From positions 61,477 through 125,476 of the forward strand of contig NZ_BMZD01000007.1 of NCBI RefSeq assembly GCF_014652615.1: DNA of 64,000 bases, in the 5' to 3' direction. The notes under the pieces are model-generated. The model searched no databases and had not been told where the DNA came from. It saw nothing but the letters and a program-made list of their open reading frames with translations. Of the stretch, positions 45,930-54,330 are shown one piece after another. The translations under genes were made by a program, and so were the position numbers. How positions within the stretch are numbered: the stretch's first letter is position 1; each line of letters begins with the position of its first letter. This stretch comes from Novosphingobium arvoryzae. GTDB taxonomy: Bacteria > Pseudomonadota > Alphaproteobacteria > Sphingomonadales > Sphingomonadaceae.

Positions 45930-45963
45930 GGGCGTGCCGGCTCGCCACATAACCGGCACGCCC
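45930..45963. repeat. Stem-loop after the orphan antitoxin
   Basis: Eleven-base perfect inverted repeat GGGCGTGCCGG / CCGGCACGCCC with a 12-base spacer, 20 bases after the antitoxin stop. No T run follows, so it may be a weak terminator or a protein-binding site. The rest of 45910-46132 shows no gene. Confidence 0.5.
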
Positions 45964-46132
45964 GTTCATACATCATGCGCAGACTTTCCGCGCATACGGT
46001 CGGTCCATATGACGGCCGGCCTAGTGGGCTCCGAGCGGGTTCGCCGCCATCCCCACACCCATGCTCGATCCGCCCCACAGTGCGGCTTCTCCCATGGTCC
46101 CCGCGCTTATCGGGTCCGGGTCCCCATCACAC

Positions 46133-47092
46133 TCAATCTTGAATTGGCAGCGTGGCTAATGCCGGCGCGATCGACTCCATTTCCGCGATCCGCTGGAACT
46201 CGCTGAGATATTCCTGGTGATGCTGAGAAAGCCACCGAACGATGAGGGCATTACTTAGGAGCTTGACTATGTATCCGCGCGCTACGGTAAGGTGCAGATT
46301 GTCGATGCCGTAGCTGTCCTCGACCGATTTCACCTGCGTCTGCAGGGCTGCGAGCTCCCGCTCCATTCGGGCGATCTGCTGGGCCGTCGGGCCATTCGCA
46401 TCGGCCTTCTTATCTTTCTTCGGTTGCTTCGCGAGCTGATCGTCCGGCGTTGCGGCCAGAAGAGCTTTTGCGAACATCAGGCTGAAATTGCTCTGACCGG
46501 CCATAAGATCTGCCGCTTCGATTTGCCGCGTGGGTGACATGCGGCGCAAAACGTCGAAAGCGTTCATAGGACAGATGGTGTCTTTCAGTATCTCCGCGGC
46601 CTCGGGGCAGATTCCATCCAGTAACCGAAATTTGCGGTGTATCGACGCGACATCCAGCCCTAAAGCTTCGGCTATCACGGTCGGCGCCACCCCTCGCTCT
46701 ACTGCTCGCGCGATCATGCGATGTTCCTGAAGAGGCGGCAGGCGATTTACACGCTTGTTGTAGGTGTAAGTCTCATCGTCGGTCGCCACGAGACAATCGA
46801 CCGTTTCGGTGCCGAGCTCTTTGAGTGCCTCGATGCGCAAGTGCCCATCGAGCAGAAAGTACCGCCCAGAATGCTGCGTGTCAGCGATGATGACTGGCGC
46901 TTCAACCAACCCGATCGCTTTGATCGAATTTACGATTTGGGCATATTTCTTGCTCTCGCGAATACCTTCGCGGAGCGACTTCAACGGCACAATGACAGAA
47001 ATCGGGACCGAAACGGTCTGGCGTTCAAAAGCCAGATGAACGTCTGGATCGTCAGAAGCTTCGATAACGTGTTGAGGGAGCCAGTCAGCCAT
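46133..47092 (-). CDS. ParB/RepB-like protein 2 (plasmid partition family, no ParA)
   Basis: 319 codons from ATG 47092, with GGGAGG six bases upstream. A ParB N-terminal domain (VIVPLKSLREGIRESKKYAQIVNSIKAIGLVEAPVII, then LLDGHLRIEALKELG) is followed by an HTH (APTVIAEALGLDVASIHRKF) and a RepB-type C-terminal region with a coiled coil (QQIARMERELAALQTQVKSVEDSYG). The nucleotide-binding GxxRxxA motif is altered to DGHLRIEA, so CTP binding is uncertain. It overlaps the upstream parB-like gene by eight bases. No parA is present, so a DNA-targeting role for the recombinase is more likely than segregation. Confidence 0.85.
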   Translation of the reverse strand: MADWLPQHVIEASDDPDVHLAFERQTVSVPISVIVPLKSLREGIRESKKYAQIVNSIKAIGLVEAPVIIADTQHSGRYFLLDGHLRIEALKELGTETVDCLVATDDETYTYNKRVNRLPPLQEHRMIARAVERGVAPTVIAEALGLDVASIHRKFRLLDGICPEAAEILKDTICPMNAFDVLRRMSPTRQIEAADLMAGQSNFSLMFAKALLAATPDDQLAKQPKKDKKADANGPTAQQIARMERELAALQTQVKSVEDSYGIDNLHLTVARGYIVKLLSNALIVRWLSQHHQEYLSEFQRIAEMESIAPALATLPIQD

Positions 47093-47984
47093 CGAGGCCT
47101 CCCGCGATCTTGATAGCAAGCGCCCGGGGCATGGTTTCCAGACCCTCAGCCCTTAGTAAGGTGGTAAACCCCTCGTCGCTGAGGAGATCTTTGATAGCCT
47201 CGACAACGAAAAGAAGGCGGGTCTGGGTGAAGTCAGATTTCTTCACGAGCAGGCGCTGTTTCTCGGCTTCGCGTTGATAGACCTGCAGCAGGTCGTTTGC
47301 CGTTATGCGGCGGTTGCCACCGCGCGAACCGGATCGGCCTGAATGAATTCCTTTATTCCTGCTCCGCAGGCGCCGATCAAGCAAGCGACGGACAGATGCG
47401 AGCTTTTTGCCTTTCAGTTTCCCCGACTCATAGGCTTCGAGCAGAAGGTTCTGAGCCTCTTCTGTTTCAGCCTTTGCCACCTCCATGGCCATTGTTATCG
47501 GTATAAGACCCGTTTCGACTGCCGATAAAAGTCGATCCTCGCCGCGCTCGAGCAGCGATACGACCATGCTGACCCAAGAGTTATGGACACCTATCTTCCT
47601 GGCAATATCTGTCTCGCTGTAGCCACGTTTCCGGAGTTCGCCGATTTCGCGCATCACATCGATCGGTCGTTGCACCCGTCGTGCAATATTCTCGACCAGG
47701 CTCATGACGAGACATTCGTCCTCTGCCGCCTCGATCACGACGGCGGGGATTTCCTCCTGTCCGAGCATCTGAAACGCCTCAAGGCGCCCTTGCCCGCAAA
47801 CCAAGTCGTATCTTGGCCCGCCCGGCCCCTGCCGCAAGCTGACTGTGATCGGCCGTTTCAAGCCGATTGCCTCGATATTGTTCACGATCTCACGGTGCTG
47901 CCGCTTGTTGCGGGAACGGGGGTTGAGCACGTTGATCCGTGAAATCGGAACCATCTCGATCTGTTGCGAGCCCATTTCGGTCAT
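47085..47984 (-). CDS. ParB/RepB-like protein 1
   Basis: 299 residues. The ParB nuclease-fold domain has VPISRINVLNPRSRNKRQHREIVNNIEAIGLKRPITV, then GQGRLEAFQMLG (matches GxxRxxA) and LVENIARR (related to the ENIQR motif of CTP-binding ParBs). An HTH (YSETDIARKIGVHNSWVSMVVSLLERGEDRL) and a basic hinge (RSRNKGIHSGRSGSRGGNRR) follow, with a RepB-like C-terminus. Its start overlaps the recombinase stop (TGATG). It is a paralogue of the protein encoded next, differing in the nucleotide-binding motif, so the two may form a heteromeric DNA-sliding or bridging complex. Confidence 0.88.
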   Translation of the reverse strand: MTEMGSQQIEMVPISRINVLNPRSRNKRQHREIVNNIEAIGLKRPITVSLRQGPGGPRYDLVCGQGRLEAFQMLGQEEIPAVVIEAAEDECLVMSLVENIARRVQRPIDVMREIGELRKRGYSETDIARKIGVHNSWVSMVVSLLERGEDRLLSAVETGLIPITMAMEVAKAETEEAQNLLLEAYESGKLKGKKLASVRRLLDRRLRSRNKGIHSGRSGSRGGNRRITANDLLQVYQREAEKQRLLVKKSDFTQTRLLFVVEAIKDLLSDEGFTTLLRAEGLETMPRALAIKIAGGLDG

Positions 47985-49558
47985 CAGGCAGCCTCCGCAA
48001 TGCTGACTGGGGCGGCAATTTCATAGAGGTAGTCCAGGGTGTCGAAACGATAGGCGTCGAGGCTCAGGCCATTGTCTTCGGCCATCCTTAGCCGCTCGGA
48101 GGTTACGTCGATCCGCGGGAACAGGTAGAAATCGAGCGGCGCCCTGTTGTCTATGTCCATACGCACCACGATAGTGATGTCTGACATGGCTGATGTGTCG
48201 AAGCGCATCTTCCAGCGCAGCAGGCCCGTTGGCGTGACTAGGCATCGGACTATAACGATCGACAGGCTGAACTCGCCATTGACGATGACGCTGTCGGAAG
48301 TGAGATCCTGCCAGGCATCGCTGCCCTGCCCTCGCAGCCCGTCCAGTACCTGCCTGAGAACATCGGGATGCATCTGGCGCAGGGTTCGATTGATCGCGAC
48401 GTACCGGTAGTCCCGGTCTGGAGTGAACCCCACCAGGCTATAGGCTCTCAGCAGGCTGCCGAAACGGGAGCTATAGGCACTGCTTGAGGGCAAACCATCG
48501 CACTCGTCGATGACGATCCCCGAGAGCAGGCCTTTGCTGGCATAGAGCCCGCGCAAGGCTTCCAGCATTTCATCATCTGACAGTCGGAACGAACGCGCCG
48601 CAATGATCGAATGGGCAGCTTCAAACAGATCCCGCTCTACGATGCCCTCGAACGCACCCTGAGACCGAATCCACATCTCGGGCGCATTCTGTACGCGCTT
48701 CTTCTTCAGTTTGAACGAGCGGCGGTTCCAAACGTTGTCGCCGACATATTTCTCATTGATCAGAAGCTGGTGAACGGTACCGCGGGTCCATGGGCGGTCG
48801 AGGTCGGTCAGGATTCCCCTGGCGTTGAGGTCTTCCGCGATCTCGCGCTCACTGCGGCCTCCATGCACGAAGGCGTGATAGATCTGACGAACAGTATCTG
48901 TTTCCTCTTCTGGGCCCGGCGTCAAAATAACCCGGTCGGTTTGGATGCTCTTGTGCTCGCCGCGCCCCAAAACGCCTTTGATTGCTCCACTCTCGTCGAT
49001 CAGGGTTCGGCGAAGTCCAAAGCCCGCAGGGCCACCCTGGCGGTAGCCTTTCTCGATCAGCCTGCCCTGCCCAGCGAACACCTTGGTTGAGAGCTCTCGG
49101 CTATATTCCCCTGCCATGGCGCGCTTGACGCCTTTGACGATAGTCGAAACCGGACTGCCATCGTTCTCGAATTGCTCCGCGCAGTACTGGACTGCGATCC
49201 CAGCGCGCTTGCAGATGTACTCGTAGTAAGCACTTTCATCAGCGTCCTGGAAACGTCCCCAGCGGCTAATGTCGTAAACGAGGATCATGGTGTAGTCGGC
49301 TGAGCCAGACTGAACATCATCGATGAGTTGCTTGAGGGCGTCGCGCCCTTCGATCTTCAGGCCGCTCTTACCCGCATCCGCATAGGTGCGAACAATGTCG
49401 ATGCCCCGCGCAGTGGCGTAGTGGCGGATCGCATCTGCCTGGTTCTCTGTCGAGTATTTCTGGTGGTCTGTGGACATACGAACATATTCAGCCGCCCTTA
49501 CATTGCGCCCTGTTTGTTCAGGGCGCTTCCCCCCGTCCTCGTAGTGCCAGTCGCTCAA
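47984..49558 (-). CDS. Large serine recombinase (resolvase/invertase fold plus recombinase domain)
   Basis: About 524 residues. The catalytic resolvase domain starts AAEYVRMSTDHQKYSTENQ (nucleophile Ser near residue 29) and continues with DAGKSGLKIEGRDALKQL and VYDISRWGRFQDADES. A recombinase domain follows (GYRQGGPAGFGLRRTLID ... REIAEDLNARGILTDLDRPWTRGTVHQLLINEKYVG). The C-terminal 200 residues lack the usual CxxC zinc ribbon. The start is uncertain: TTG 49558 has AAAGGG upstream; the frame runs open to 49792. First gene of a three-gene operon with two ParB-like genes, divergent from the HTH gene. Confidence 0.85.
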   Translation of the reverse strand: MSDWHYEDGGKRPEQTGRNVRAAEYVRMSTDHQKYSTENQADAIRHYATARGIDIVRTYADAGKSGLKIEGRDALKQLIDDVQSGSADYTMILVYDISRWGRFQDADESAYYEYICKRAGIAVQYCAEQFENDGSPVSTIVKGVKRAMAGEYSRELSTKVFAGQGRLIEKGYRQGGPAGFGLRRTLIDESGAIKGVLGRGEHKSIQTDRVILTPGPEEETDTVRQIYHAFVHGGRSEREIAEDLNARGILTDLDRPWTRGTVHQLLINEKYVGDNVWNRRSFKLKKKRVQNAPEMWIRSQGAFEGIVERDLFEAAHSIIAARSFRLSDDEMLEALRGLYASKGLLSGIVIDECDGLPSSSAYSSRFGSLLRAYSLVGFTPDRDYRYVAINRTLRQMHPDVLRQVLDGLRGQGSDAWQDLTSDSVIVNGEFSLSIVIVRCLVTPTGLLRWKMRFDTSAMSDITIVVRMDIDNRAPLDFYLFPRIDVTSERLRMAEDNGLSLDAYRFDTLDYLYEIAAPVSIAEAA

Positions 49559-49678
49559 CTCACGCCCTTTCAAATTCAGCCGCCGCAGCAGTCCAGGGCG
49601 TCCAACAGCTGCAGTCCGATCAGCGCCTCTGCCTACCGTTCCGCACACACGCGAATGTAACGGGGGAAAGGACGGAGG

Positions 49679-50299
49679 ATGTTGCCGAAAAAGGGCAAGA
49701 TGTTGCACCTGTGGGTGGGGCTGGCGAAGTCGCCTAAGGACTATGCCGAGTTGATCGCGGACGCTTTGAAAGAGGAGCATGGCGACACGCATCGATCAGT
49801 CAAAACGATCATGCGCTGGACCAACGCAAGTGAGCGCAGCGTCAAGAATTGGCTGAGCGGCGAATCCGGACCAAGCGGATATTTCTTGATGAGACTTTTC
49901 GCAAAATCAGCGGCCGTCCAGGCACTGGTTTTGGAGCTGATTACCGATGCGAGCGTCCAGCCGCCAACGCCGCAAGTGGCCACCAGGATTGATCTTGGGA
50001 CCGATGATCGACCCGGCACAGAGGTCGAAACCGGCGCTGATTATGGTGACATTATTGGTGACATTTATGGTGACATCGATGTCACCATAAATTGTCCCGG
50101 GTCCGCCGGACTTAACCCGAGACAGGAATGGTTTCTGGAGCGAGTCGCACGAAATGAGAAATGCACCGCCGAGGACCTCGCCAACCATTGGGAGGTCACG
50201 CTGAGAACCGCGAAACGTGACATAGGGGTGTTGCGGGACAACGGTAGGATCATCTTTGTCGGATCGCGTCGCCTGGGATGCTATGTAATGCTGGAATGA
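49679..50299 (+). CDS. DNA-binding protein with N- and C-terminal HTH domains
   Basis: 206 residues; AAAGGA lies six bases before ATG 49679. Residues 10-75 form an HTH (DYAELIADALKEEHGDTHRSVKTIMRWTNASERSVKNWLSGESGPSG). Residues 145-205 look like a winged helix (LNPRQEWFLERVARNEKCTAEDLANHWEVTLRTAKRDIGVLRDNGRIIFVGS). Between them is a repeat-derived linker YGDIIGDIYGDIDVTIN encoded by DNA iterons. It is divergent from the recombinase operon with about 120 bases between the starts, so it likely regulates it or initiates at the iterons. Family not firmly recognised. Confidence 0.78.
   Translation: MLPKKGKMLHLWVGLAKSPKDYAELIADALKEEHGDTHRSVKTIMRWTNASERSVKNWLSGESGPSGYFLMRLFAKSAAVQALVLELITDASVQPPTPQVATRIDLGTDDRPGTEVETGADYGDIIGDIYGDIDVTINCPGSAGLNPRQEWFLERVARNEKCTAEDLANHWEVTLRTAKRDIGVLRDNGRIIFVGSRRLGCYVMLE
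50043..50092 (+). repeat. 12-bp iterons and 30-bp perfect palindrome inside the HTH gene
   Basis: GGTGACAT occurs at 50045, 50057 and 50069 with exact 12-bp spacing and inverted at 50079-50086. The sequence 50063-50092 is a 30-bp perfect palindrome with half-site ATTTATGGTGACATC. Such an array is expected for an operator, a partition site or a recombinase site rather than for coding alone. Single GGTGACAT-like copies also lie at 46533 and 50300. Confidence 0.85.
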
Positions 50300-50319
50300 G
50301 GTGACAGCGCGTCCAACCA

Positions 50320-50355
50320 TACGTCATTGACTTATGGGCCATTGACGTATAAATA
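50320..50355 (+). promoter_or_regulatory. Promoter and operator of the toxin-antitoxin operon
   Basis: TTGACT (50327-50332) and TATAAAT (50348-50354) give a sigma-70-like promoter with short spacing (TAAATA gives 17 bases). Inverted repeat ATACGTCA (50320-50327) / TGACGTAT (50343-50350) spans it, as expected for antitoxin autoregulation. Confidence 0.65.
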
Positions 50356-50362
50356 AGGGCTC

Positions 50363-50704
50363 ATGACCACTTTACAGACCGTCGTGGAGCTGCCCGAGTT
50401 CCTTCGACGGGCGAAGGCCATCATGACCGAGGCAGAACGCCTCGGTCTTGTGAACTATATCGCGGCAAACCCGAATGCGGGAGTGTCTTTGGGCGGTGGC
50501 CTACGCAAGGTAAGGATCCCCCGCGAAGGCGGTGGCAAGAGCGGCGGATACCGGACCATCTACGTTTTTGGCGGCACGCACATGCCCATATTTCTGGTCA
50601 CAGTGTTCGCCAAAAACGAGAAAGACAATTTGACCAAGGCCGAACAGGCAGCAGCGATCCAGCTAAGCAAGATCCTAGTCGATACCTATGGAGGCAGCCA
50701 ATGA
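50363..50704 (+). CDS. RelE/HigB-like toxin of a type II toxin-antitoxin system
   Basis: 113 residues. The sequence LPEFLRRAKAIMTEAERLGLVNYIAANPNAG and LRKVRIPREGGGKSGGYRTIYVF, ending in VFAKNEKDNLTKAEQ, matches the RelE superfamily branch (COG4737-type) that pairs with NadS/HigA antitoxins and cleaves ribosome-bound mRNA. The basic R-K-x-R and G-G-K-S-G-G-Y-R stretch is the usual RNA-binding surface. The antitoxin gene follows with an ATGA overlap, toxin first, as in HigBA. Confidence 0.85.
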   Translation: MTTLQTVVELPEFLRRAKAIMTEAERLGLVNYIAANPNAGVSLGGGLRKVRIPREGGGKSGGYRTIYVFGGTHMPIFLVTVFAKNEKDNLTKAEQAAAIQLSKILVDTYGGSQ

Positions 50705-50988
50705 ACGCACATGACAGCATTATGCAGGGTCTTAATGAGGCTCTTGCCTTTACCCAAGGCCAGCATGTCGGCTCGAATGTCCATCACGTCGAGGTGCCTG
50801 CCGTCGATGTCGCCGCCATCAGAGCGAGAACAGGGCTGTCGCAAGGCGCATTCGCCCGGAGCATTGGTGTAGCCAAGGGCACATTGCTGAATTGGGAGCA
50901 TGGCCGACGTCGCCCGACTGGCCCGGCCCAGGTGCTGCTAGCCATGATTGAGAAGAAGCCATCGTTGGTAGCAGAACTACTGCGTTAG
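50701..50988 (+). CDS. HigA/NadS-like antitoxin (XRE helix-turn-helix)
   Basis: 95 residues, coupled to the toxin by ATGA. The HTH is DVAAIRARTGLSQGAFARSIGVAKGTLLNWEHGRRRPTGPAQVLLAMIEKKP. The N-terminal 37 residues are the flexible toxin-binding part. It probably neutralises the toxin and represses the operon by binding the inverted repeat at 50320-50350. It closely resembles the orphan antitoxin 4.8 kb to the left. The 167 bases after it are AT-rich and hold nothing recognisable. Confidence 0.87.
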   Translation: MNAHDSIMQGLNEALAFTQGQHVGSNVHHVEVPAVDVAAIRARTGLSQGAFARSIGVAKGTLLNWEHGRRRPTGPAQVLLAMIEKKPSLVAELLR

Positions 50989-51155
50989 GGCCGGCCAGTC
51001 AGGGCAACAGAACCTTCTCATTGCCTGCACTAACACGGGCATGCCTATTTCTTGGCTACAACCCAGACGGTTAATTTTATTACACCATTGTTATTATTGA
51101 TATTTTTACTGGAGACAGTTCGCTATCGGGCTGCTATCCACGACCACGTTTTCCG

Positions 51156-52490
51156 TCAGTTTCCGCCAAGCGGCCCCGCCTCGTTGGCGACGATCTTCAG
51201 CACGGTGGTCCAGGCCTGGACGTTCTGTTCCAGTTGCGCCGGATCGATCTTGTCGAGCGTGTCGTCAGGCGTGTGGTGCAGGTCGAAATAGCGGGTGCCG
51301 TCCTGGTCGAGATCAACCACGGCCAGCTTTTGCTTGGCGATGATTGCGGTCACGTCGGCGCCGCCGGTGGCCTTTTCGGTGCCGCGGTGGATGCCCAGTG
51401 GCGCCAGCGCGGCGGCGATGCGGTCAGCCAGGGGAGCGCTGGCTGGGGCGAAGTTGAACTGGACCCGCCAGACCCGGTCTGCACCGAAATCGCTTTCCAT
51501 CGCTAGCGCGTGCGGTTCTTTTGCGTGGGCTTCGCCATAGGCTTGCCCGCCGAAAATGCCCACTTCCTCGGCCCCGGCCCACAGCACACGGATCGTCCGC
51601 AGCGGCTTGCCACCCGCCTGCGCGCGCAGTGCCGCGTCCGTTATGATCCCGCAGCCCGCCGCATCGTCGAACGCGCCGGTCCCCAGGTCCCAGCTGTCGA
51701 GATGGCAGGCCACCAGGATCGGCGGCAGCGCGGGATCGCGGCCCGGCAGCTCCGCGATCACGTTGCCGGAAGGAAGCGCTCCGACCGGCTTGCCCTCCAG
51801 CACCAGATTGACCTGCATCGGCTTGCCGGTGCGGGCAATCCGGGCGATCAGATCGGCATCGGGATTGGACACCGCGCCCGCCGGCACGGCCGTGACGCCG
51901 GCCGTCCAGCCGGTGCCGCCGGTGTGCGGATTGCGATGCCGGTCCGTGCCGATCGAGCGGATCACCACGCCTGCTGCGCCCTTGCTGGCAGCGAGTGCCG
52001 GGCCGGCGCGGCGGACCTGACCGTATGGGCCATAGGACGAACCATCCTGCGTCGCCTGCATGGCATGATCGATGAACGCCACCTTGCCTTTCAGCGAACC
52101 ATCCGGCGCCGCGCGCAAGGCATCGAGCGTGGGGAAATAGACCAGCGGCGCGGTCAGGCCGCCTGCCGGGGTCGGGGCGCTGTTGCCCAGCGCGGTGATC
52201 GCCAGCTGGTGCGGATAGGGTGCGGTCATTCGCGCGGCTTCGGCCCCGCGCACCCACCCCGGAATGGTGAAGGGTTCGACCCGCACATTGGCCAGCCCCA
52301 GCGCCTTGAGCCGGGCGACCGCCCAGTCCCGCGCCGCGGCTTCGCGGTCGGTCCCGGCAAGGCGCGCGCCGACTTCGGTGGTCAGGTCAGCCGTGATCGT
52401 CCAGGCGACGGATTCGGCGGACGCATTGGCCTGGGCAGTGGTCGCCAGCAGGGCGGCGGAAAGGGCGAGCATGGTCTTGAGCTTGGTCAT
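51156..52490 (-). CDS. Secreted M28-family zinc aminopeptidase
   Basis: 444 residues from ATG 52490, with signal peptide KTMLALSAALLATTAQANA. A PA insert domain (about 120-270) precedes the M28 catalytic domain. Zinc ligands are visible: CHLDSWDLGTGAFDDAAG (His, Asp), AGAEEVGIFG (catalytic and metal Glu), MESDFGAD (Asp) and DLHHTPDD (His). It probably degrades peptides in the periplasm. This gene marks the return to high-GC core sequence after accessory region B. It is divergent from ettA. Confidence 0.9.
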   Translation of the reverse strand: MTKLKTMLALSAALLATTAQANASAESVAWTITADLTTEVGARLAGTDREAAARDWAVARLKALGLANVRVEPFTIPGWVRGAEAARMTAPYPHQLAITALGNSAPTPAGGLTAPLVYFPTLDALRAAPDGSLKGKVAFIDHAMQATQDGSSYGPYGQVRRAGPALAASKGAAGVVIRSIGTDRHRNPHTGGTGWTAGVTAVPAGAVSNPDADLIARIARTGKPMQVNLVLEGKPVGALPSGNVIAELPGRDPALPPILVACHLDSWDLGTGAFDDAAGCGIITDAALRAQAGGKPLRTIRVLWAGAEEVGIFGGQAYGEAHAKEPHALAMESDFGADRVWRVQFNFAPASAPLADRIAAALAPLGIHRGTEKATGGADVTAIIAKQKLAVVDLDQDGTRYFDLHHTPDDTLDKIDPAQLEQNVQAWTTVLKIVANEAGPLGGN

Positions 52491-52646
52491 GGCGCGCTTG
52501 CTATCGTTCTGGCCGCCCCTTGCCAATCCCGGCAGACATCCCATCTCGTGCCCAACCCCGATCCGCCAAGCTTGCTCCGCCCGCCCCTGACCTGTAGAGG
52601 GCCCGGCAAACCCGCCTTGCCATTCGCATTTTTTCCAGAGGAACCC

Positions 52647-54326
52647 ATGGCCGCCCAATACGCCTATGTCATGAAGGGCATGACCAAGACCTTCCCCGGC
52701 GCGCCCAAGCCGGTGCTGAACAACATCAACCTGCAGTTCTACCAGGGTGCCAAGATCGGCATCGTCGGCCCGAACGGCGTCGGCAAGTCCACCCTGATCA
52801 AGATCATGGCCGGCATCGACACCGATTTCACGGGCGAAGCCTGGCCGGGTGAGAACATCACCGTCGGCTATCTGGAACAGGAGCCCGAACTGGACACCAG
52901 CAAGACCGTGCTGGAAAACGTCAAAGACGGCGCGCGCGCCACGGCCGACCTGGTCGATCGCTTCAACGAGATTTCGAACATCATGGCCGATCCGCCGGAA
53001 GACGCGGACTTCGACGCCCTGATGGAGGAAATGGGCACCCTGCAGGAAAAGATCGACGCGGTGGACGGCTGGACACTCGACAACCAGCTGGAAATCGCGA
53101 TGGAAGCGCTGCGCTGCCCGCCGGGCGACTGGGCGGTGGACAACCTGTCGGGCGGTGAAAAGCGCCGCATCGCGCTGACCCGCCTGCTGATCCAGAAGCC
53201 GGACATCCTGCTGCTCGACGAACCGACCAACCACCTTGACGCCGAATCCGTCGAGTGGCTGGAAAACCACCTGAAGGAATACGCGGGCGCGGTGCTGATG
53301 ATCACCCACGACCGCTACTTCCTGGACAACGTGGTGGGCTGGATCCTCGAACTCGACCGGGGCAAGTACTTCCCGTACGAGGGCAACTATTCGACCTACC
53401 TGGAAAAGAAGGCCAAGCGCCTTGAGCAGGAAGACCGCGAGGAATCCGGCCGCCAGAAGGCGATCAAGGAGGAACTCGAATGGATCCGGCAGGGCCCCAA
53501 GGGCCGCCAGACCAAGTCAAAGGCGCGTATTTCCAAGTTCGAGCAGCTGGTCGCCAGCCAGGAAAACCGCACCCCCGGCAAGGCCCAGATCGTCATCCAG
53601 GTGCCAGAGCGCCTGGGCGGCAAGGTGATCGAGGCCAAGGGCATTTCCAAGGCCTATGGCGACAAGCTGCTGTTCGAGGATCTGTCGTTCATCCTGCCGC
53701 CGGGCGGCATCGTTGGCGTGATCGGGCCGAACGGCGCGGGTAAGTCCACGCTGTTCAAGCTCATCACCGGACAGGAACAGCCCGATACCGGCACGATCGA
53801 AATCGGCAGCACGGTGCGGCTTGGTTATGTCGACCAGAGCCGCGATGCGCTGAACCCGGCCAACAACGTCTGGGAGGAAATCTCGGGCGGGCATGACTAC
53901 ATGAAGGTCAACGGCCACGACACCAGCACGCGAGCCTATGTCGGCGCGTTCAACTTCAAGGGCCAGGACCAGCAGAAGAACGTCGGCAAGCTGTCAGGCG
54001 GTGAACGCAACCGCGTCCACATGGCCAAGATGCTCAAGGAGGGCGGCAACGTCCTGCTGCTCGACGAACCGACCAACGACCTCGACGTCGAAACGCTGGC
54101 CGCGCTGGAAGACGCGATCGAGAACTTCGCGGGCTGCGCCGTGGTCATCTCGCACGACCGCTTCTTCCTTGACCGTCTGGCCACGCACATCCTCGCCTTC
54201 GAAGGCAACAGCCACGTCGAATGGTTCGAAGGCAACTTCGCGATGTACGAAGAAGACAAGCGCCGCCGCCTGGGCGATGCGGCGGATCGTCCGACCCGCC
54301 TGGCGTACAAGAAACTGACGCGCTGA
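52647..54326 (+). CDS. ettA: Energy-dependent translational throttle protein EttA
   Basis: 559 residues. Two ABC domains: Walker A GPNGVGKST and GPNGAGKST, signatures LSGGEKRRIAL and LSGGERNRVHMA, Walker B ILLLDEPTNHLD and LLLDEPTNDLD. Between them lies the P-site tRNA-interaction motif region (LEWIRQGPKGRQTKSKARISKFEQL). The ABC-F protein binds the ribosomal E site and gates entry into elongation according to ATP/ADP ratio. Start ATG 52647 begins the conserved MAAQYAYVMKGMTK. Confidence 0.95.
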   Translation: MAAQYAYVMKGMTKTFPGAPKPVLNNINLQFYQGAKIGIVGPNGVGKSTLIKIMAGIDTDFTGEAWPGENITVGYLEQEPELDTSKTVLENVKDGARATADLVDRFNEISNIMADPPEDADFDALMEEMGTLQEKIDAVDGWTLDNQLEIAMEALRCPPGDWAVDNLSGGEKRRIALTRLLIQKPDILLLDEPTNHLDAESVEWLENHLKEYAGAVLMITHDRYFLDNVVGWILELDRGKYFPYEGNYSTYLEKKAKRLEQEDREESGRQKAIKEELEWIRQGPKGRQTKSKARISKFEQLVASQENRTPGKAQIVIQVPERLGGKVIEAKGISKAYGDKLLFEDLSFILPPGGIVGVIGPNGAGKSTLFKLITGQEQPDTGTIEIGSTVRLGYVDQSRDALNPANNVWEEISGGHDYMKVNGHDTSTRAYVGAFNFKGQDQQKNVGKLSGGERNRVHMAKMLKEGGNVLLLDEPTNDLDVETLAALEDAIENFAGCAVVISHDRFFLDRLATHILAFEGNSHVEWFEGNFAMYEEDKRRRLGDAADRPTRLAYKKLTR

Positions 54327-54330
54327 CCGG

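Noticed and set aside
49907..50320. Minus-strand gene of 137 codons opposite the HTH gene
   Set aside because: It has no ribosome-binding site, and the plus-strand frame has clear HTH domains. Its open frame is helped by the palindrome.
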